Shown: positions 27,819 to 40,857, numbered from the stretch's first letter. The stretch: DNA of 64,000 nt from Dokdonella sp. (GCF_019634845.1 NZ_JAHCAQ010000008.1:98058-162057), one strand, 5' to 3'. Numbers and translations: made by a program. The notes: generated by a model from the sequence alone, not told the origin.

Positions 27819-28245
27819 GCCGCACCTCATCGCCGGCGCCGAAGCCGAGCAGAGCGCGATCGCCGAGGAGTTCGCCTATTTCGGCGACTGGACCGAACGC
27901 TACCAGTACCTGATCGACCTCGGCCGCAAGCTGCCGCCCTATCCGCAGGAACTCAAGACCGACGAGCGCATGGTCACCGGCTGCCAGTCGATGGTCTGGC
28001 TCGACGCCACCGGCGACGCACGACGACTCGACTTCCGCGCCACCAGCGACTCCTCGATCGTGAGCGGCCTCATCGCGCTGCTGCTGCGCGTCTACTCGGG
28101 ACGTTCCGCCGCCGAAATCCTCGCCACCGAGCCCCATTTCATCGACGCGATCGGACTGGCGCGCCATCTCTCGCCCACGCGCAGCAATGGGCTGGCCGCG
28201 ATGCTGGCCAGGATCAAGCAGTACGCGCGGGCAGCCGCTGGCTGA
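27811..28245 (+). CDS. sufE: Sulfur acceptor protein SufE
   Basis: A 144-residue SufE-family protein that takes persulfide sulfur from the cysteine desulfurase SufS and feeds iron-sulfur cluster assembly. The active-site loop [11 protein letters not shown] has its Cys at about residue 58, and [18 protein letters not shown] is the family's C-terminal motif. The start is a GTG at 27811, read through the end of cysS (8-base overlap). sufS is not in the window. Confidence 0.93.
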   Translation: MAEPHLIAGAEAEQSAIAEEFAYFGDWTERYQYLIDLGRKLPPYPQELKTDERMVTGCQSMVWLDATGDARRLDFRATSDSSIVSGLIALLLRVYSGRSAAEILATEPHFIDAIGLARHLSPTRSNGLAAMLARIKQYARAAAG

Positions 28246-28249
28246 AGCG

Positions 28250-29164
28250 CTACGCCGCGGCGCGGCTGGCCTCGTACACGCGCACATGCGCGAGTGCTGC
28301 CGCCAGCAGCGGCGCGTCGATGCCCAACGCCGTGGCGCGCGCGTGCATGTCGCCGAGGATGTGCTCGCCTTCGGTACGCGCGCCACGCTCCAGGTCGCGC
28401 AGCATCGACGCCTTGAGCGGCGAACCGGGCGTGCCGAGGATCGTATCGGCCGCCGCCACGAGCTGTGGCGGCAGCGCATGGCCGCTGCCGGCCGCGACCG
28501 CCAGGCACTCGCCGTGCAGGCGGCGGATCAGCGTCGCCCCGTCGGCCGTGGCCAGGATCTGCCCGACGTTGGCGCGCAGCAGGCAGGTGATGCCGGCCAG
28601 CGTGCTGATGAAGGCGAACTTGTCCCACATCGCAGCGATGATGTCGGCACTCTCGATCGCTTGCGGACCGAGCGCCATCAGCGCGCCGCGCACGGCGGCA
28701 GGCACCGGCGCGTCGCGCCCGCGACTGCCGAAGGTCAACCATTCGAGCTTGCCCAGATGCTCGATCGCGCCGTTCGCATCGAGCGTCACCGAGATGTGGG
28801 CGAGGCCGCCGAGCACGCGCGTGGCGCCGAACGCCGCATCGAGCGCATCGAGGTGACGCAGGCCGTTGAGCAGCGGCAATACGCGCGTATGCGGCCCCAC
28901 CGCCGGCGCGATCGCCGTGATCGCCGCGTCGAGGTCGTAGGCCTTGCACGACACGATGACGAGGTCATACGCGGCATCGACCGTCGTCAGCGCGGCGACC
29001 GCAGCGCTGAAATCACCCCGCCCCGAGTGCACGCGCAGCCCCGTGGCCGCCAGCGTGGCCGCACGCGCCGGCCGCACCAGGAAGCTGACGTCGACCCCAT
29101 GCTGCAGCAGGCGCGCACCGAAATAGCCACCGATCGCGCCGGCGCCAAGGACGAGGATGCGCAT
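28250..29164 (-). CDS. panE: 2-dehydropantoate 2-reductase (PanE/ApbA family)
   Basis: A 304-residue NADPH-dependent ketopantoate reductase for pantothenate synthesis. The Rossmann motif GAGAIGGYFGARLLQHG opens the protein. The central 'CKAYD' segment, NGLRHLDAL and WDKFAFISTLAGITCLLRANVG carry the expected substrate-binding residues, including the catalytic Lys in WDKF. It follows pilZ by 4 bases as the last gene of the mltG-tmk-holB-pilZ run and converges on sufE with a 4-base gap. Some family members have other substrates. Confidence 0.87.
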   Translation of the reverse strand: MRILVLGAGAIGGYFGARLLQHGVDVSFLVRPARAATLAATGLRVHSGRGDFSAAVAALTTVDAAYDLVIVSCKAYDLDAAITAIAPAVGPHTRVLPLLNGLRHLDALDAAFGATRVLGGLAHISVTLDANGAIEHLGKLEWLTFGSRGRDAPVPAAVRGALMALGPQAIESADIIAAMWDKFAFISTLAGITCLLRANVGQILATADGATLIRRLHGECLAVAAGSGHALPPQLVAAADTILGTPGSPLKASMLRDLERGARTEGEHILGDMHARATALGIDAPLLAAALAHVRVYEASRAAA

Positions 29165-29168
29165 TGCG

Positions 29169-29534
29169 CTACATCGTGTGGGTCGGCCGTTCCTGCCCGA
29201 GGATGCCGGCGAGGATCGATTCGATCTTGGTGCGCGCCATTTCGCCGTCGGCCGACTCGTTGAACTGCACGCCGATGCCGGCGACGCGGTTGCCCTGTGC
29301 GCCGGACGGCGTGATCCAGGCCACGCGGCCGGCCACCGGCAGGCGGTCGCCCTCGTTCATCAGCGACAGCAGCAGGAATACCTCATCGCCAATGTTGTAC
29401 TGCTTGGAGGTCGGCACGAACAGGCCGCCACCGCGCACGAACGGCATGTAGGCATTGAACAGCGCGCCCTTGTCCTTGATCGCGAGCGAGAGGATGCCCT
29501 GCCGCGGAGCGCCGCCGGTGCCAGGTGTCGCCAT
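29169..29534 (-). CDS. pilZ: Type IV pilus assembly protein PilZ
   Basis: A 121-residue single PilZ domain with FVRGGGLFVPTSKQYNIGDEVFLLLSLM and GRVAWITPSGAQGNRVAGIGVQF. The RxxxR and D/NxSxxG motifs needed for cyclic-di-GMP binding are absent, as in the PilZ proteins that work by binding PilB/FimX. Position after holB is the classic location of this founding PilZ gene. The spacing is 9 bases to holB and 4 to panE. Confidence 0.92.
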   Translation of the reverse strand: MATPGTGGAPRQGILSLAIKDKGALFNAYMPFVRGGGLFVPTSKQYNIGDEVFLLLSLMNEGDRLPVAGRVAWITPSGAQGNRVAGIGVQFNESADGEMARTKIESILAGILGQERPTHTM

Positions 29535-29543
29535 GATCGAGCC

Positions 29544-32256
<2,713 letters not shown>

Positions 32257-32339
32257 GAGGTGCGAGGGTACCGGCTGGGGTTGGCGAGGGATAGGGTCGG
32301 CGGGCAGCAGGCCACTCGCGGTCGTGGCCGTGTCGGCGC

Positions 32340-33209
32340 TCAGGATGCGGTCGTGGCCAGCCAGTCGCGCGGCGACATGCCGACGCGGGCCGCGAAGGCG
32401 CGCGACAGCGCCGACGGATTCGCATAGCCGAGCTCCGCGGCCAGCTGCTTGACCGGGCGGCCCGCGCGCAGGCGATCCTGCGCAAGCGCGATGCGCCAGT
32501 GGGCGAGGTACGCGCCGGGCGACTGCCCGACATGCGCGCGGAACGCCTGCGCGAAGGCCGTGCGCGACATGCCGGCGCGGGCGGCCATCCGCTCCAGTGT
32601 CCAGGCTTCGCCGGGCGCGTCGTGCAGCGCGACCAGCGCGCGCGCCAGACGCGGCTGCGCCAATCCACTGATGAGGCCGGCATGCACGCCGGCCTGCCGT
32701 GGGTGATCGAGCAGCCAGCGCAGCAACTGGATCACGACCACCTCGAACAGGCGGTCGGCCAGCACGCGCTGGCCACAGCGCACGCGGTCGGTCTCGGCGA
32801 ACAGCAACTGCAGCGACTGCTCCAACCCCGCCACCTGGGCCAGCGGCAACGCGACCAGCGGCGGCAGCGCACGCGCCAACGGGTGCTGCGCGCCGCCTTC
32901 GAAGTCGAGCCGCGCACAGGTGAAGTCGGCGCCGTCGCTGGGCGGGTTGTGGAAACGGTGCGTGAGCGGTCGCGGATAGAACAGCAGGGTCGGCTCGTCG
33001 AAGCCCAGCGTCGCCGGCACGCCGCGCGCACCTGGATGGCTCACGCGCAGGCGACCGCGGCGCAGGACATGCAGGTAGCCATGGCCGTCGCTCGCAGCGA
33101 AGTGCACGCGGCCGCACAGCGGACCGCAATGATGCAGTTGGGCGCGCACACGGAAGCGCTCGAGGAGGCCCGAGAGACGATCGATCGAAGGCGCCGATTC
33201 CGGATGCAT
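32340..33209 (-). CDS. AraC-family transcriptional regulator
   Basis: A 289-residue regulator. The N-terminal half looks like the AraC 'cupin_6' sensor type (CGRVHFAASDGHGYLHVLRRG, LLFYPRPLTHRFH). The C-terminal half (about 190-285) has two helix-turn-helix motifs: TLERMAARAGMSRTAFAQAF and VKQLAAELGYANPSALSRAF. It is divergent from the secreted protein at 33298 with an 88-base shared promoter region, so that gene is its likely target. Ligand unknown. It interrupts an otherwise conserved order between pabB and mltG. Confidence 0.9.
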   Translation of the reverse strand: MHPESAPSIDRLSGLLERFRVRAQLHHCGPLCGRVHFAASDGHGYLHVLRRGRLRVSHPGARGVPATLGFDEPTLLFYPRPLTHRFHNPPSDGADFTCARLDFEGGAQHPLARALPPLVALPLAQVAGLEQSLQLLFAETDRVRCGQRVLADRLFEVVVIQLLRWLLDHPRQAGVHAGLISGLAQPRLARALVALHDAPGEAWTLERMAARAGMSRTAFAQAFRAHVGQSPGAYLAHWRIALAQDRLRAGRPVKQLAAELGYANPSALSRAFAARVGMSPRDWLATTAS

Positions 33210-33297
33210 TGGTATCTATCTCGTACGGAAAGATCCCAATCATACATACCGTGCCTTGATACTGCCGGCCGACCCCACTGCACAGGCACGACCCGTG

Positions 33298-34050
33298 ATG
33301 AATTCCTTGCGCTCCACGCTCGTTCTCGCCGCACTGTCGGCCACCTTCGCCGGCACCGCGGCGGGCCATGACGGCGGCCACCACGGCGGCATCGCCACCG
33401 GACCCGGCAGGTTGGTCAAGGCGCCGTTCGACATCGTCCACACGCGGATCTCGACCGCCGGCAACCTCGCCATCTTCCACATGGCCGTGTCAGGCAAGGC
33501 CGGCGCCAGCCGCCCGGCCAAATCGGGCCAGCGTGCCGGCAGCTCGGTGTTCTCCTACGTGTGGCCGACCAGCCTCGATCCGGCCGTGGTCGGCTTCGAG
33601 GCGAAGGCCGGCATCCTCGCCTTCGCGGTCACCGCGCACCCGGATTTCGACGATACGCCGCTGTTCGACGAGAACGGCGACGGCAAGCCTGACAACGACG
33701 GCGGCGTCTGGCACTCGCACTGGGTGGTGCTGCAAGCCGATGCGGCCTGTGGCGCCGACGCCCTCAAGGTGGTGGACATCCCTGCCGGCGCCAAGCCGCG
33801 CCTGCCCAAGACCTGGCCGGGGCTGCCGATCCTCATCGACAGTCCCGGCTGGGCACCGACGTTCCGCGGCGCCAGCGTCGAGGTGCGGGTTCCGTTCGAC
33901 GACATCGGCATCGTGCAGGCCGGCCGCTTCGACGGCGTGACAGCTGCGCTGCGCGTCAATGCCAGCGTGCACGAACCACTGCTGTGCGTGGTCGACGTGT
34001 TCAAGGTCGCCTCGGGCGACCTGTCACTGCCGGGCAAGGTCGATCATTAG
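33298..34050 (+). CDS. Secreted protein of unknown function, divergent from araC-type gene
   Basis: A 250-residue protein starting at the ATG at 33298 (MNSLRSTLVLAALSATFAGTAA, a signal peptide). Next comes a His/Gly-rich stretch, GHDGGHHGGIATGPG, which could bind metal. A segment DENGDGKPDNDGG resembles an EF-hand/dockerin-type calcium loop. No known domain was recognised; the rest looks like a beta-rich periplasmic protein. Regulation by the adjacent AraC-type protein is inferred from the divergent arrangement. An in-frame start at 33256 is possible but would put 14 residues before the signal peptide. Confidence 0.75.
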   Translation: MNSLRSTLVLAALSATFAGTAAGHDGGHHGGIATGPGRLVKAPFDIVHTRISTAGNLAIFHMAVSGKAGASRPAKSGQRAGSSVFSYVWPTSLDPAVVGFEAKAGILAFAVTAHPDFDDTPLFDENGDGKPDNDGGVWHSHWVVLQADAACGADALKVVDIPAGAKPRLPKTWPGLPILIDSPGWAPTFRGASVEVRVPFDDIGIVQAGRFDGVTAALRVNASVHEPLLCVVDVFKVASGDLSLPGKVDH

Positions 34051-34076
34051 GATCGATCCAGGCCTCGCCACGGACG

Positions 34077-35429
34077 TCAGACGCCGAGCGCGCGCAGCAG
34101 ACCGCGCGCCTTGGCACGCGTCTCGTCGAGCTCGCGCCACGGGTCGGAGTCGGCCACGATACCGGCGCCGGCCCGGAACGCGAGGTCAGGGCCGCGCATG
34201 CTCAAGCTCCGGATGAGGATGTTGAGGTCGAGGTCGCCGTTGCGGTCGAGGTAGCCGAGCGCGCCGGTATAGGCGCCGCGGCCACCGGTTTCGAGCGCGG
34301 CGATGATCTGCATGCAGCGCAGCTTCGGGCAGCCGGTGATCGTGCCGCCCGGGAACACCGCCGCGATCGCCTGCCCGGGTGTGATGTCGCGGCGCAGCCG
34401 GCCACGCACATTGGAGACGATGTGGTGCACGTGGGCGTAGCTCTCGACGCTCATGAGCTCGTCGACGACGATGCTGCCGGGCACGCAGATCCGGCCAAGA
34501 TCGTTGCGCTCGAGGTCGATCAGCATGACGTGCTCGGCGCGCTCCTTGACGTGGCCGACGAGCTCGGCGATGCGGGCCGCATCGTCATCGCCGGGCTGGC
34601 GCGGCCGTGTGCCGGCGATCGGCCGTGTCTGCACGACCTCGGCGCGCACTTCGAGCAAGCGCTCGGGCGACGAGCTGATGACGGCGCCACCCGCGTACTG
34701 CAGCAGGCCCGCAAACGGCGCCGGATTGGTCGCACGCAGGGCCGCGTAGACGTCGGCTGCCACGGCCTGCTCCGCGCAGCGCGCACGCCAGCCGCGCGAG
34801 AGGTTGACCTGGAACACATCACCGGCACGCAGGTGCTCGTGCACGCGGGCGACCCCGTCGATGAATTCCTGTGGCGCATCTTCCTCGATGGCGGCGATCG
34901 CCACTGCGCGCGGCGTCCAGTCGGCGGCGGCGGCGAGATCGGCCTGCATCGCGGCGATGAGGTCGTCGCGCCCCGGTTCGGCGACCAGCATCGTGTGGCA
35001 GCGCGCGTGGTCGACGATGATCGCGGCCGGACAGCGCAGGGCCAACGCGGTCGGCAGGCAGGGCTCGAGCGCCGGCGGCAGGCACAGCCGCGGCTCGAGC
35101 TGCGCCGCCAGTTCATAGCCCAGATAGAGCAGCCAGCCGCCGTGGAACGGCAGCCGCGGCTCGGCCACATGCGTCGTGCGCGCGGCGCGCCAGCGCGAAT
35201 CGAGCGCCGCCAGGAATCCGTCGGCCAGACCGGCATCGTTGCCGGCAGCGAGGCCGCCGTCGGCGGCCAGCACGAGACGCTCGCCTTCGTGCATGAGCAG
35301 CAGGTCGCGGCCTGCGCGCGCACTGCCGCGCGCCGCGCTTTCGAGCAAACCTGGGTAACGCGCGGGAAAGCGCGCCGCCAGCGCCAGCAGGTCGCGGACA
35401 CCGGCGATTTCCTTGACCAGAGGGCTCAT
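34077..35429 (-). CDS. pabB: Aminodeoxychorismate synthase component I (PabB-like)
   Basis: A 450-residue chorismate-utilising enzyme making 4-amino-4-deoxychorismate for folate. C-terminal landmarks are AGDVFQVNLSRGW, VISSSPERLLEV, HVMLIDLERNDLGRI, FPGGTITGCPKLRCM and AYTGALGYL. The motif that is PIKGT in E. coli PabB reads PIAGT here, as in anthranilate synthase TrpE, so the covalent lysine is missing. Location after fabF argues for PabB; TrpE-like activity cannot be excluded. The N-terminal half matches the PabB length. No pabA or pabC adjoins. Confidence 0.87.
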   Translation of the reverse strand: MSPLVKEIAGVRDLLALAARFPARYPGLLESAARGSARAGRDLLLMHEGERLVLAADGGLAAGNDAGLADGFLAALDSRWRAARTTHVAEPRLPFHGGWLLYLGYELAAQLEPRLCLPPALEPCLPTALALRCPAAIIVDHARCHTMLVAEPGRDDLIAAMQADLAAAADWTPRAVAIAAIEEDAPQEFIDGVARVHEHLRAGDVFQVNLSRGWRARCAEQAVAADVYAALRATNPAPFAGLLQYAGGAVISSSPERLLEVRAEVVQTRPIAGTRPRQPGDDDAARIAELVGHVKERAEHVMLIDLERNDLGRICVPGSIVVDELMSVESYAHVHHIVSNVRGRLRRDITPGQAIAAVFPGGTITGCPKLRCMQIIAALETGGRGAYTGALGYLDRNGDLDLNILIRSLSMRGPDLAFRAGAGIVADSDPWRELDETRAKARGLLRALGV

Positions 35430-35519
35430 CGTTGGCTTCGCATGCGGGCGCCGGCCGGATCACGCGCGGGCCTTGCGGCGCATGACCGCAACCGCCAGCG
35501 GCGGTCGACCGGCTGCGGC

Positions 35520-36758
<1,239 letters not shown>

Positions 36759-36917
36759 GGGCAGACTCTTCGATTCAGACAACCAGACCGATCGCGATGC
36801 TGTCGCCGGCCGATGCGGCCTTCGATGACCGCGTCGGGGCCCTCAGCACCAGGGTGCCCGACCGTCAAGCCATGCTGCCGCCGAAGCATCGAACCGGCAA
36901 CACCGCGCGCCCGGGCC

Positions 36918-36945
36918 AAAACAAAACTGCGCCACGAGGGCGCAG
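36918..36945 (-). terminator. Intra-operon terminator between acpP and fabF
   Basis: A 7-base-pair stem, CTGCGCC (36927-36933) and GGCGCAG (36939-36945), with a 5-base loop. On the minus strand it is followed by TTTTGTTTT. It lies 25 bases after the acpP stop, so part of the transcripts may end here, leaving more acpP than fabF message. Confidence 0.75.
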
Positions 36946-36970
36946 CCTTGCCACACGATCCTGCAACCGC

Positions 36971-37210
36971 TCAGGCCTTGACGTGAGCCTTCACGTAGTC
37001 GATCGCCTGCTGCACGGTGGTGATCTTCTCGGCTTCCTCGTCCGGAATCTCGCATTCGAATTCCTCTTCGAGCGCCATCACCAGCTCGACCGTATCGAGC
37101 GAGTCGGCGCCGAGGTCGTCGACGAACGATGCGTTGGGCGTCACCTCGTCTTCCTTCACGCCAAGCTGCTCCACGACGATCTTCTTGACGCGCTCTTCGA
37201 TGCTGCTCAT
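36971..37210 (-). CDS. acpP: Acyl carrier protein AcpP
   Basis: A 79-residue acidic carrier of growing acyl chains. The phosphopantetheine serine is in [18 protein letters not shown] (Ser37), and the helices [18 protein letters not shown] and [13 protein letters not shown] are canonical. GAGGAA stands 9 bases before the ATG at 37210. It lies between fabG and fabF and is followed by a terminator. Confidence 0.99.
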   Translation of the reverse strand: MSSIEERVKKIVVEQLGVKEDEVTPNASFVDDLGADSLDTVELVMALEEEFECEIPDEEAEKITTVQQAIDYVKAHVKA

Positions 37211-37367
37211 GTGTTGTTGTTCCTCGCGATGGGATTCTTTCAGGCGCAAACCGCCGCTGTGCACGGCACGGCTCCCCGAAGCCGCCGCATTGTAGTGGAA
37301 CCCTTGCGGTGCCGCTACTTGATCGCCATGCGCCGCCGAACGGTCGGCAACACCGGCGAACGGTCGT

Positions 37368-38111
37368 CTACGGCATGTACATGCCGCCGTTGACGTGCAG
37401 GGTTTCGCCCGTGATGTAGGCCGCCGCGGGCGAGGCGAGAAACACCACGGCCTCGGCGATGTCGCTGGCTGCACCGAGCCGGCCGAGCGCGATCTGGCCC
37501 AGCAGTGCCTCGCGCTGCGCCTCGGGCAACGCGCGTGTCATGTCGGTGTCGATGAATCCGGGCGCGACCACGTTGACGGTGATGCCGCGCGAACCGATCT
37601 CGCGCGCCAACGACTTGGAGAAGGCGATGATGCCGGCCTTGGCGGCCGCATAGTTGGACTGCCCCGGGTTGCCGGTCAGGCCGATCACCGACGCAATCGA
37701 GATGATGCGGCCCTTGCGCGCCTTCATCATGCCGCGCATCACGGCCTTGCTGGTGCGGTAGACCGAGCTGAGGTTGGTGTCGAGGATCACCTGCCAGTCC
37801 TCGTCCTTCATGCGCATGAGCAGCTGATCGCGCGTGATGCCGGCGTTGTTGACGAGGATCGTCACCGCGCCGAACTCCTTGCCGACCGCATCGACCAGCG
37901 CCTCGACCGCCGCGCCGTCGGTGACATCGAGGACGCGACCTGCGCCGCCGTCGGCCGCCAGCCGTTCGCCGATCGCCTGGGCGCCCGCGGCGGTGGTGGC
38001 GGTGCCGATGACCGTCGCGCCGTGCGCGGCCAGTGCAGCGGCGATGGCGGCACCGATGCCGCGGCTGGCGCCCGTGACGAGCGCGATTTCACCTTGCAGG
38101 GACTTGCTCAT
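37368..38111 (-). CDS. fabG: 3-oxoacyl-[ACP] reductase FabG
   Basis: A 247-residue NADPH-dependent short-chain dehydrogenase. The cofactor motif is [16 protein letters not shown], then [16 protein letters not shown], the catalytic Ser in [13 protein letters not shown], and YAAAKAG (the YxxxK pair). The C-terminus [15 protein letters not shown] fits FabG. An in-frame extension upstream (MSKWISHD...) exists, but the ATG at 38111 gives the standard start. Confidence 0.96.
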   Translation of the reverse strand: MSKSLQGEIALVTGASRGIGAAIAAALAAHGATVIGTATTAAGAQAIGERLAADGGAGRVLDVTDGAAVEALVDAVGKEFGAVTILVNNAGITRDQLLMRMKDEDWQVILDTNLSSVYRTSKAVMRGMMKARKGRIISIASVIGLTGNPGQSNYAAAKAGIIAFSKSLAREIGSRGITVNVVAPGFIDTDMTRALPEAQREALLGQIALGRLGAASDIAEAVVFLASPAAAYITGETLHVNGGMYMP

Positions 38112-38205
38112 GATCGTGACGATCCTCGAATCGTGGGAGATCCATTTCGACACCGCCCGCGGCCACGCCAGCGCAGGCCGACGGCGGCAATGTGGCAGCG
38201 CCGGC

Positions 38206-39168
38206 TCAGGTCGGCCAGGCCTCGAGTGCGGCCGCGAGCTCGGCCGGCGTGCCTAGCGCGCGCGCGTCGATGCTCTTGTCGATGCGCCTGGCCAGGCCGG
38301 TGAGCACCTTGCCCGGTCCGCATTCGGCCACGCGCGTCGCACCGCCCGCAACGAGTGCCTGCATGCACTGGGTCCAGCGCACCGGCAGATACAGCTGGCG
38401 CACGAGTGCATCGCGGATCGCGTCGGCGCCATCATGCACGGCGCCATCGACGTTTTGCACGATCGGGATCTGCGCGGCCTGCCAGCGGTAGGCCGCCATC
38501 GCGGCGGCGAGGCGATTGGCCGCCTCGCGCATGAGCGGCGTGTGCGAAGGCACGCTCACCGCCAGCCTGACCGCCTTGCGCACACCGCGCTCGCCCAGCA
38601 GCGCCAGCGCCGCGTCGACCGCCTGCGCGTGACCGCCGATCACGATCTGCCCCGGCGAGTTGTAATTGGCCGGCACCACGACGTGTTCGCCCGACAGTTC
38701 ATGGCAGACCTGTTCGACCAGCGCGTCGTCGGCGCCAAGGATCGCCGCCATCGCGCCGGCACCGGCGGGCACGGCGTCCTGCATGGCCTGGCCACGAATG
38801 CGCACCAGATGCGCGGCATCGTGCAGCGACAGGACCTGCGCGGCGACCAGGGCGCTGTATTCGCCGAGGCTGTGGCCGGCCAGGCGCGCCGGCACGGCGC
38901 CGCCTTGCGCGCGCCACACGCGCCACACTGCAACGCTGGCGGCGAGCAGCGCGGGCTGCGTGTATTCGGTGCGATTGAGCATCGCCTCGGGCCCGCCCTG
39001 CGCCAGCGCCCACAGATCGACGCCAGCGCCATCGGAAGCCTCGACGAAGGCCTCGCGCACGCCCGCGTGCGCCTCGGCGAGTTCGGCCAGCATGCCGACG
39101 GCCTGCGAACCCTGGCCCGGGAAAACGAAGGCGAGACTCGCCGCCTGGGAACCGTGTGCTGAAGACAT
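38206..39168 (-). CDS. fabD: Malonyl-CoA:ACP transacylase FabD
   Basis: A 320-residue enzyme loading malonyl groups onto ACP. FVFPGQGSQAVGMLAEL opens it, the nucleophilic serine is in LAGHSLGEYSALVAA, and the active-site His is in VSVPSHTPLM. It is encoded between fabH and fabG. Start ATG at 39168. Confidence 0.96.
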   Translation of the reverse strand: MSSAHGSQAASLAFVFPGQGSQAVGMLAELAEAHAGVREAFVEASDGAGVDLWALAQGGPEAMLNRTEYTQPALLAASVAVWRVWRAQGGAVPARLAGHSLGEYSALVAAQVLSLHDAAHLVRIRGQAMQDAVPAGAGAMAAILGADDALVEQVCHELSGEHVVVPANYNSPGQIVIGGHAQAVDAALALLGERGVRKAVRLAVSVPSHTPLMREAANRLAAAMAAYRWQAAQIPIVQNVDGAVHDGADAIRDALVRQLYLPVRWTQCMQALVAGGATRVAECGPGKVLTGLARRIDKSIDARALGTPAELAAALEAWPT

Positions 39169-39338
39169 CGCGACCTCACTGCAAGACGACGCAAACACAA
39201 TGCCGGACGACCGTGCGCGGCCAGCGTGCTCCGCGCCCGCCGCCCGCGTCGGCGCGATGCGCGGCAACACCACCGGCGCAAGGTCATGGGCCGCGTCGTG
39301 CCTGCCACGCAGGCACGCATGACGCACCCGGCGCCAGC

Positions 39339-40310
39339 CTAATACTTCAGCAGCGCCGACGCCCAGGTGAAGCCGCCACCGAAGGCCTCCAGCAGCAGGG
39401 TCTGGCCGCGCTGCACCTTGCCCGAACGCACCGCTTCGTCGAGCGCCAACGGCACCGAACCGGACGAGGTGTTGCCATGGCGGTCGACCGTGACGATCAC
39501 GCGCTCCATCGGCAGCTTGAGGCGCCGCGCCGTGGCCTCGATGATGCGCAGGTTGGCCTGGTGCGGAATCAGCCAGTCGACATCGGACTCGTGCATGCCG
39601 GCCGCTTCCAGCGTCTCGCCGACCATGCGGTCGAGCGTCTTGACCGCGACCTTGAACACCTCGTTGCCAGTCATCATGACGCGCACGCCGGCATTGGGCT
39701 CATCGAGGCGGAAGCCAGCCGACACGCCGACCGGGTTGTACAACAGGTGCTTGTAGCCGCCATCGGCGTGCAGGCGCGTGGTGATGATGCCGGGCCCGTC
39801 CGACGCCTCCAGCACGACCGCGCCGGCGCCGTCGCCGAACAGCACGCAGGTCGAGCGATCGCCGTAGTCGAGCATGCGCGTGAGCGTTTCGGCGCCGACC
39901 ACGAGTGCCTTGCGTGCCGAACCGCTGCGGATGAATTGATCGGCAACCGCCAGCGCGTACATGAAACCCGAGCAGGCGGCGTTGACGTCGAACGCGGCGC
40001 AACCGTTGGCGCCGAGGCGGTGCTGCAGCAGGCAGGCCGTGGCCGGGAAGATGAGGTCGGGCGTGGTGGTGCCGAGCACGATGAGATCGAGCTCGCTGCC
40101 CTTGACTCCGGCGGCCTCGAGCGCACGGGTGGCGGCATGGAAGGCCAGATCGCCCGTGGTCTCGCCCTCGGCGGCCATGCGCCGCTCGCGGATGCCGGTG
40201 CGACTGGCGATCCACTCGTCGCTGGTGTCGACGAGAGCCTCGAGGTCGGCGTTGGTGACGATTTTCTGCGGCAGATAGCTGCCGGTGCCGGCGATGCGCG
40301 AATGGATCAA
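39339..40310 (-). CDS. fabH: 3-oxoacyl-[ACP] synthase III FabH (TTG start)
   Basis: A 323-residue initiating condensing enzyme joining acetyl-CoA and malonyl-ACP. The catalytic triad is present: Cys in FDVNAACSGFMYAL, His in LIPHQANLRIIE, Asn in GNTSSGSVPLAL. No ATG or GTG stands at the expected N-terminus. A TTG at 40310 with AGGGGA 6 bases upstream gives the protein LIHSRIAGTGSYLP, which lines up with usual FabH starts. A rare start in an essential gene may set its level low. Confidence 0.94.
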   Translation of the reverse strand: MIHSRIAGTGSYLPQKIVTNADLEALVDTSDEWIASRTGIRERRMAAEGETTGDLAFHAATRALEAAGVKGSELDLIVLGTTTPDLIFPATACLLQHRLGANGCAAFDVNAACSGFMYALAVADQFIRSGSARKALVVGAETLTRMLDYGDRSTCVLFGDGAGAVVLEASDGPGIITTRLHADGGYKHLLYNPVGVSAGFRLDEPNAGVRVMMTGNEVFKVAVKTLDRMVGETLEAAGMHESDVDWLIPHQANLRIIEATARRLKLPMERVIVTVDRHGNTSSGSVPLALDEAVRSGKVQRGQTLLLEAFGGGFTWASALLKY

Positions 40311-40510
40311 GACCGTTCCCCTTCGGGCCAACGAACGCGCATCCGCCACGCTCGCGGGAGACAGCGATGCCGGGCGTCCTGCCACGGCCGGCACGAATGG
40401 GCCTGGATCGGCTGCCGCCGCTGGCGACAACCGGCCTGCACGAAACGGGGCGGCGCCGGGCACGGCGCCGCGTGGCGCGCAGGCGTGGTGCCGGCGCGCG
40501 AGGCTGTTGC

Positions 40511-40705
40511 TCAGCCTTCCTCGTGAACCGGCGTCTTGCTCTCGATGACCTTCTTGCCGCGGTAGTAGCCATCCTTGGTCACGTGGTGACGCACGTGGAC
40601 CTCGCCCGAGGTCGGGTCGGTCGCGAGCTGCTTGCTGCACAGCGCGTCATGGGCGCGGCGCATGCCACGGCGGGAAGGGGTTTTGCGACTCTTGGCAACA
40701 GCCAT
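40511..40705 (-). CDS. rpmF: Large ribosomal subunit protein bL32
   Basis: A 64-residue L32 protein. [20 protein letters not shown] is the universal L32 beginning and [15 protein letters not shown] the central part. CAGGAGT precedes the ATG by about 7 bases. It follows yceD as usual. The next gene is fabH after 200 bases; that gap has a 7-base-pair GC hairpin (40451-40470) and no plsX. Confidence 0.97.
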   Translation of the reverse strand: MAVAKSRKTPSRRGMRRAHDALCSKQLATDPTSGEVHVRHHVTKDGYYRGKKVIESKTPVHEEG

Positions 40706-40857
40706 GGTGTACTCCTGGTGCGGACGTTCCCGTCCGGCTCTTGGCGACGACCCTGGTGGCCGTCGTGTCGGGTGTCGCGGACGCCCTGTCCGCATCTGCG
40801 ACGCAGCCATCCGGGCCACGCCATGAAAATCACCGGCGGCGACCGGCGCGACCGCAG

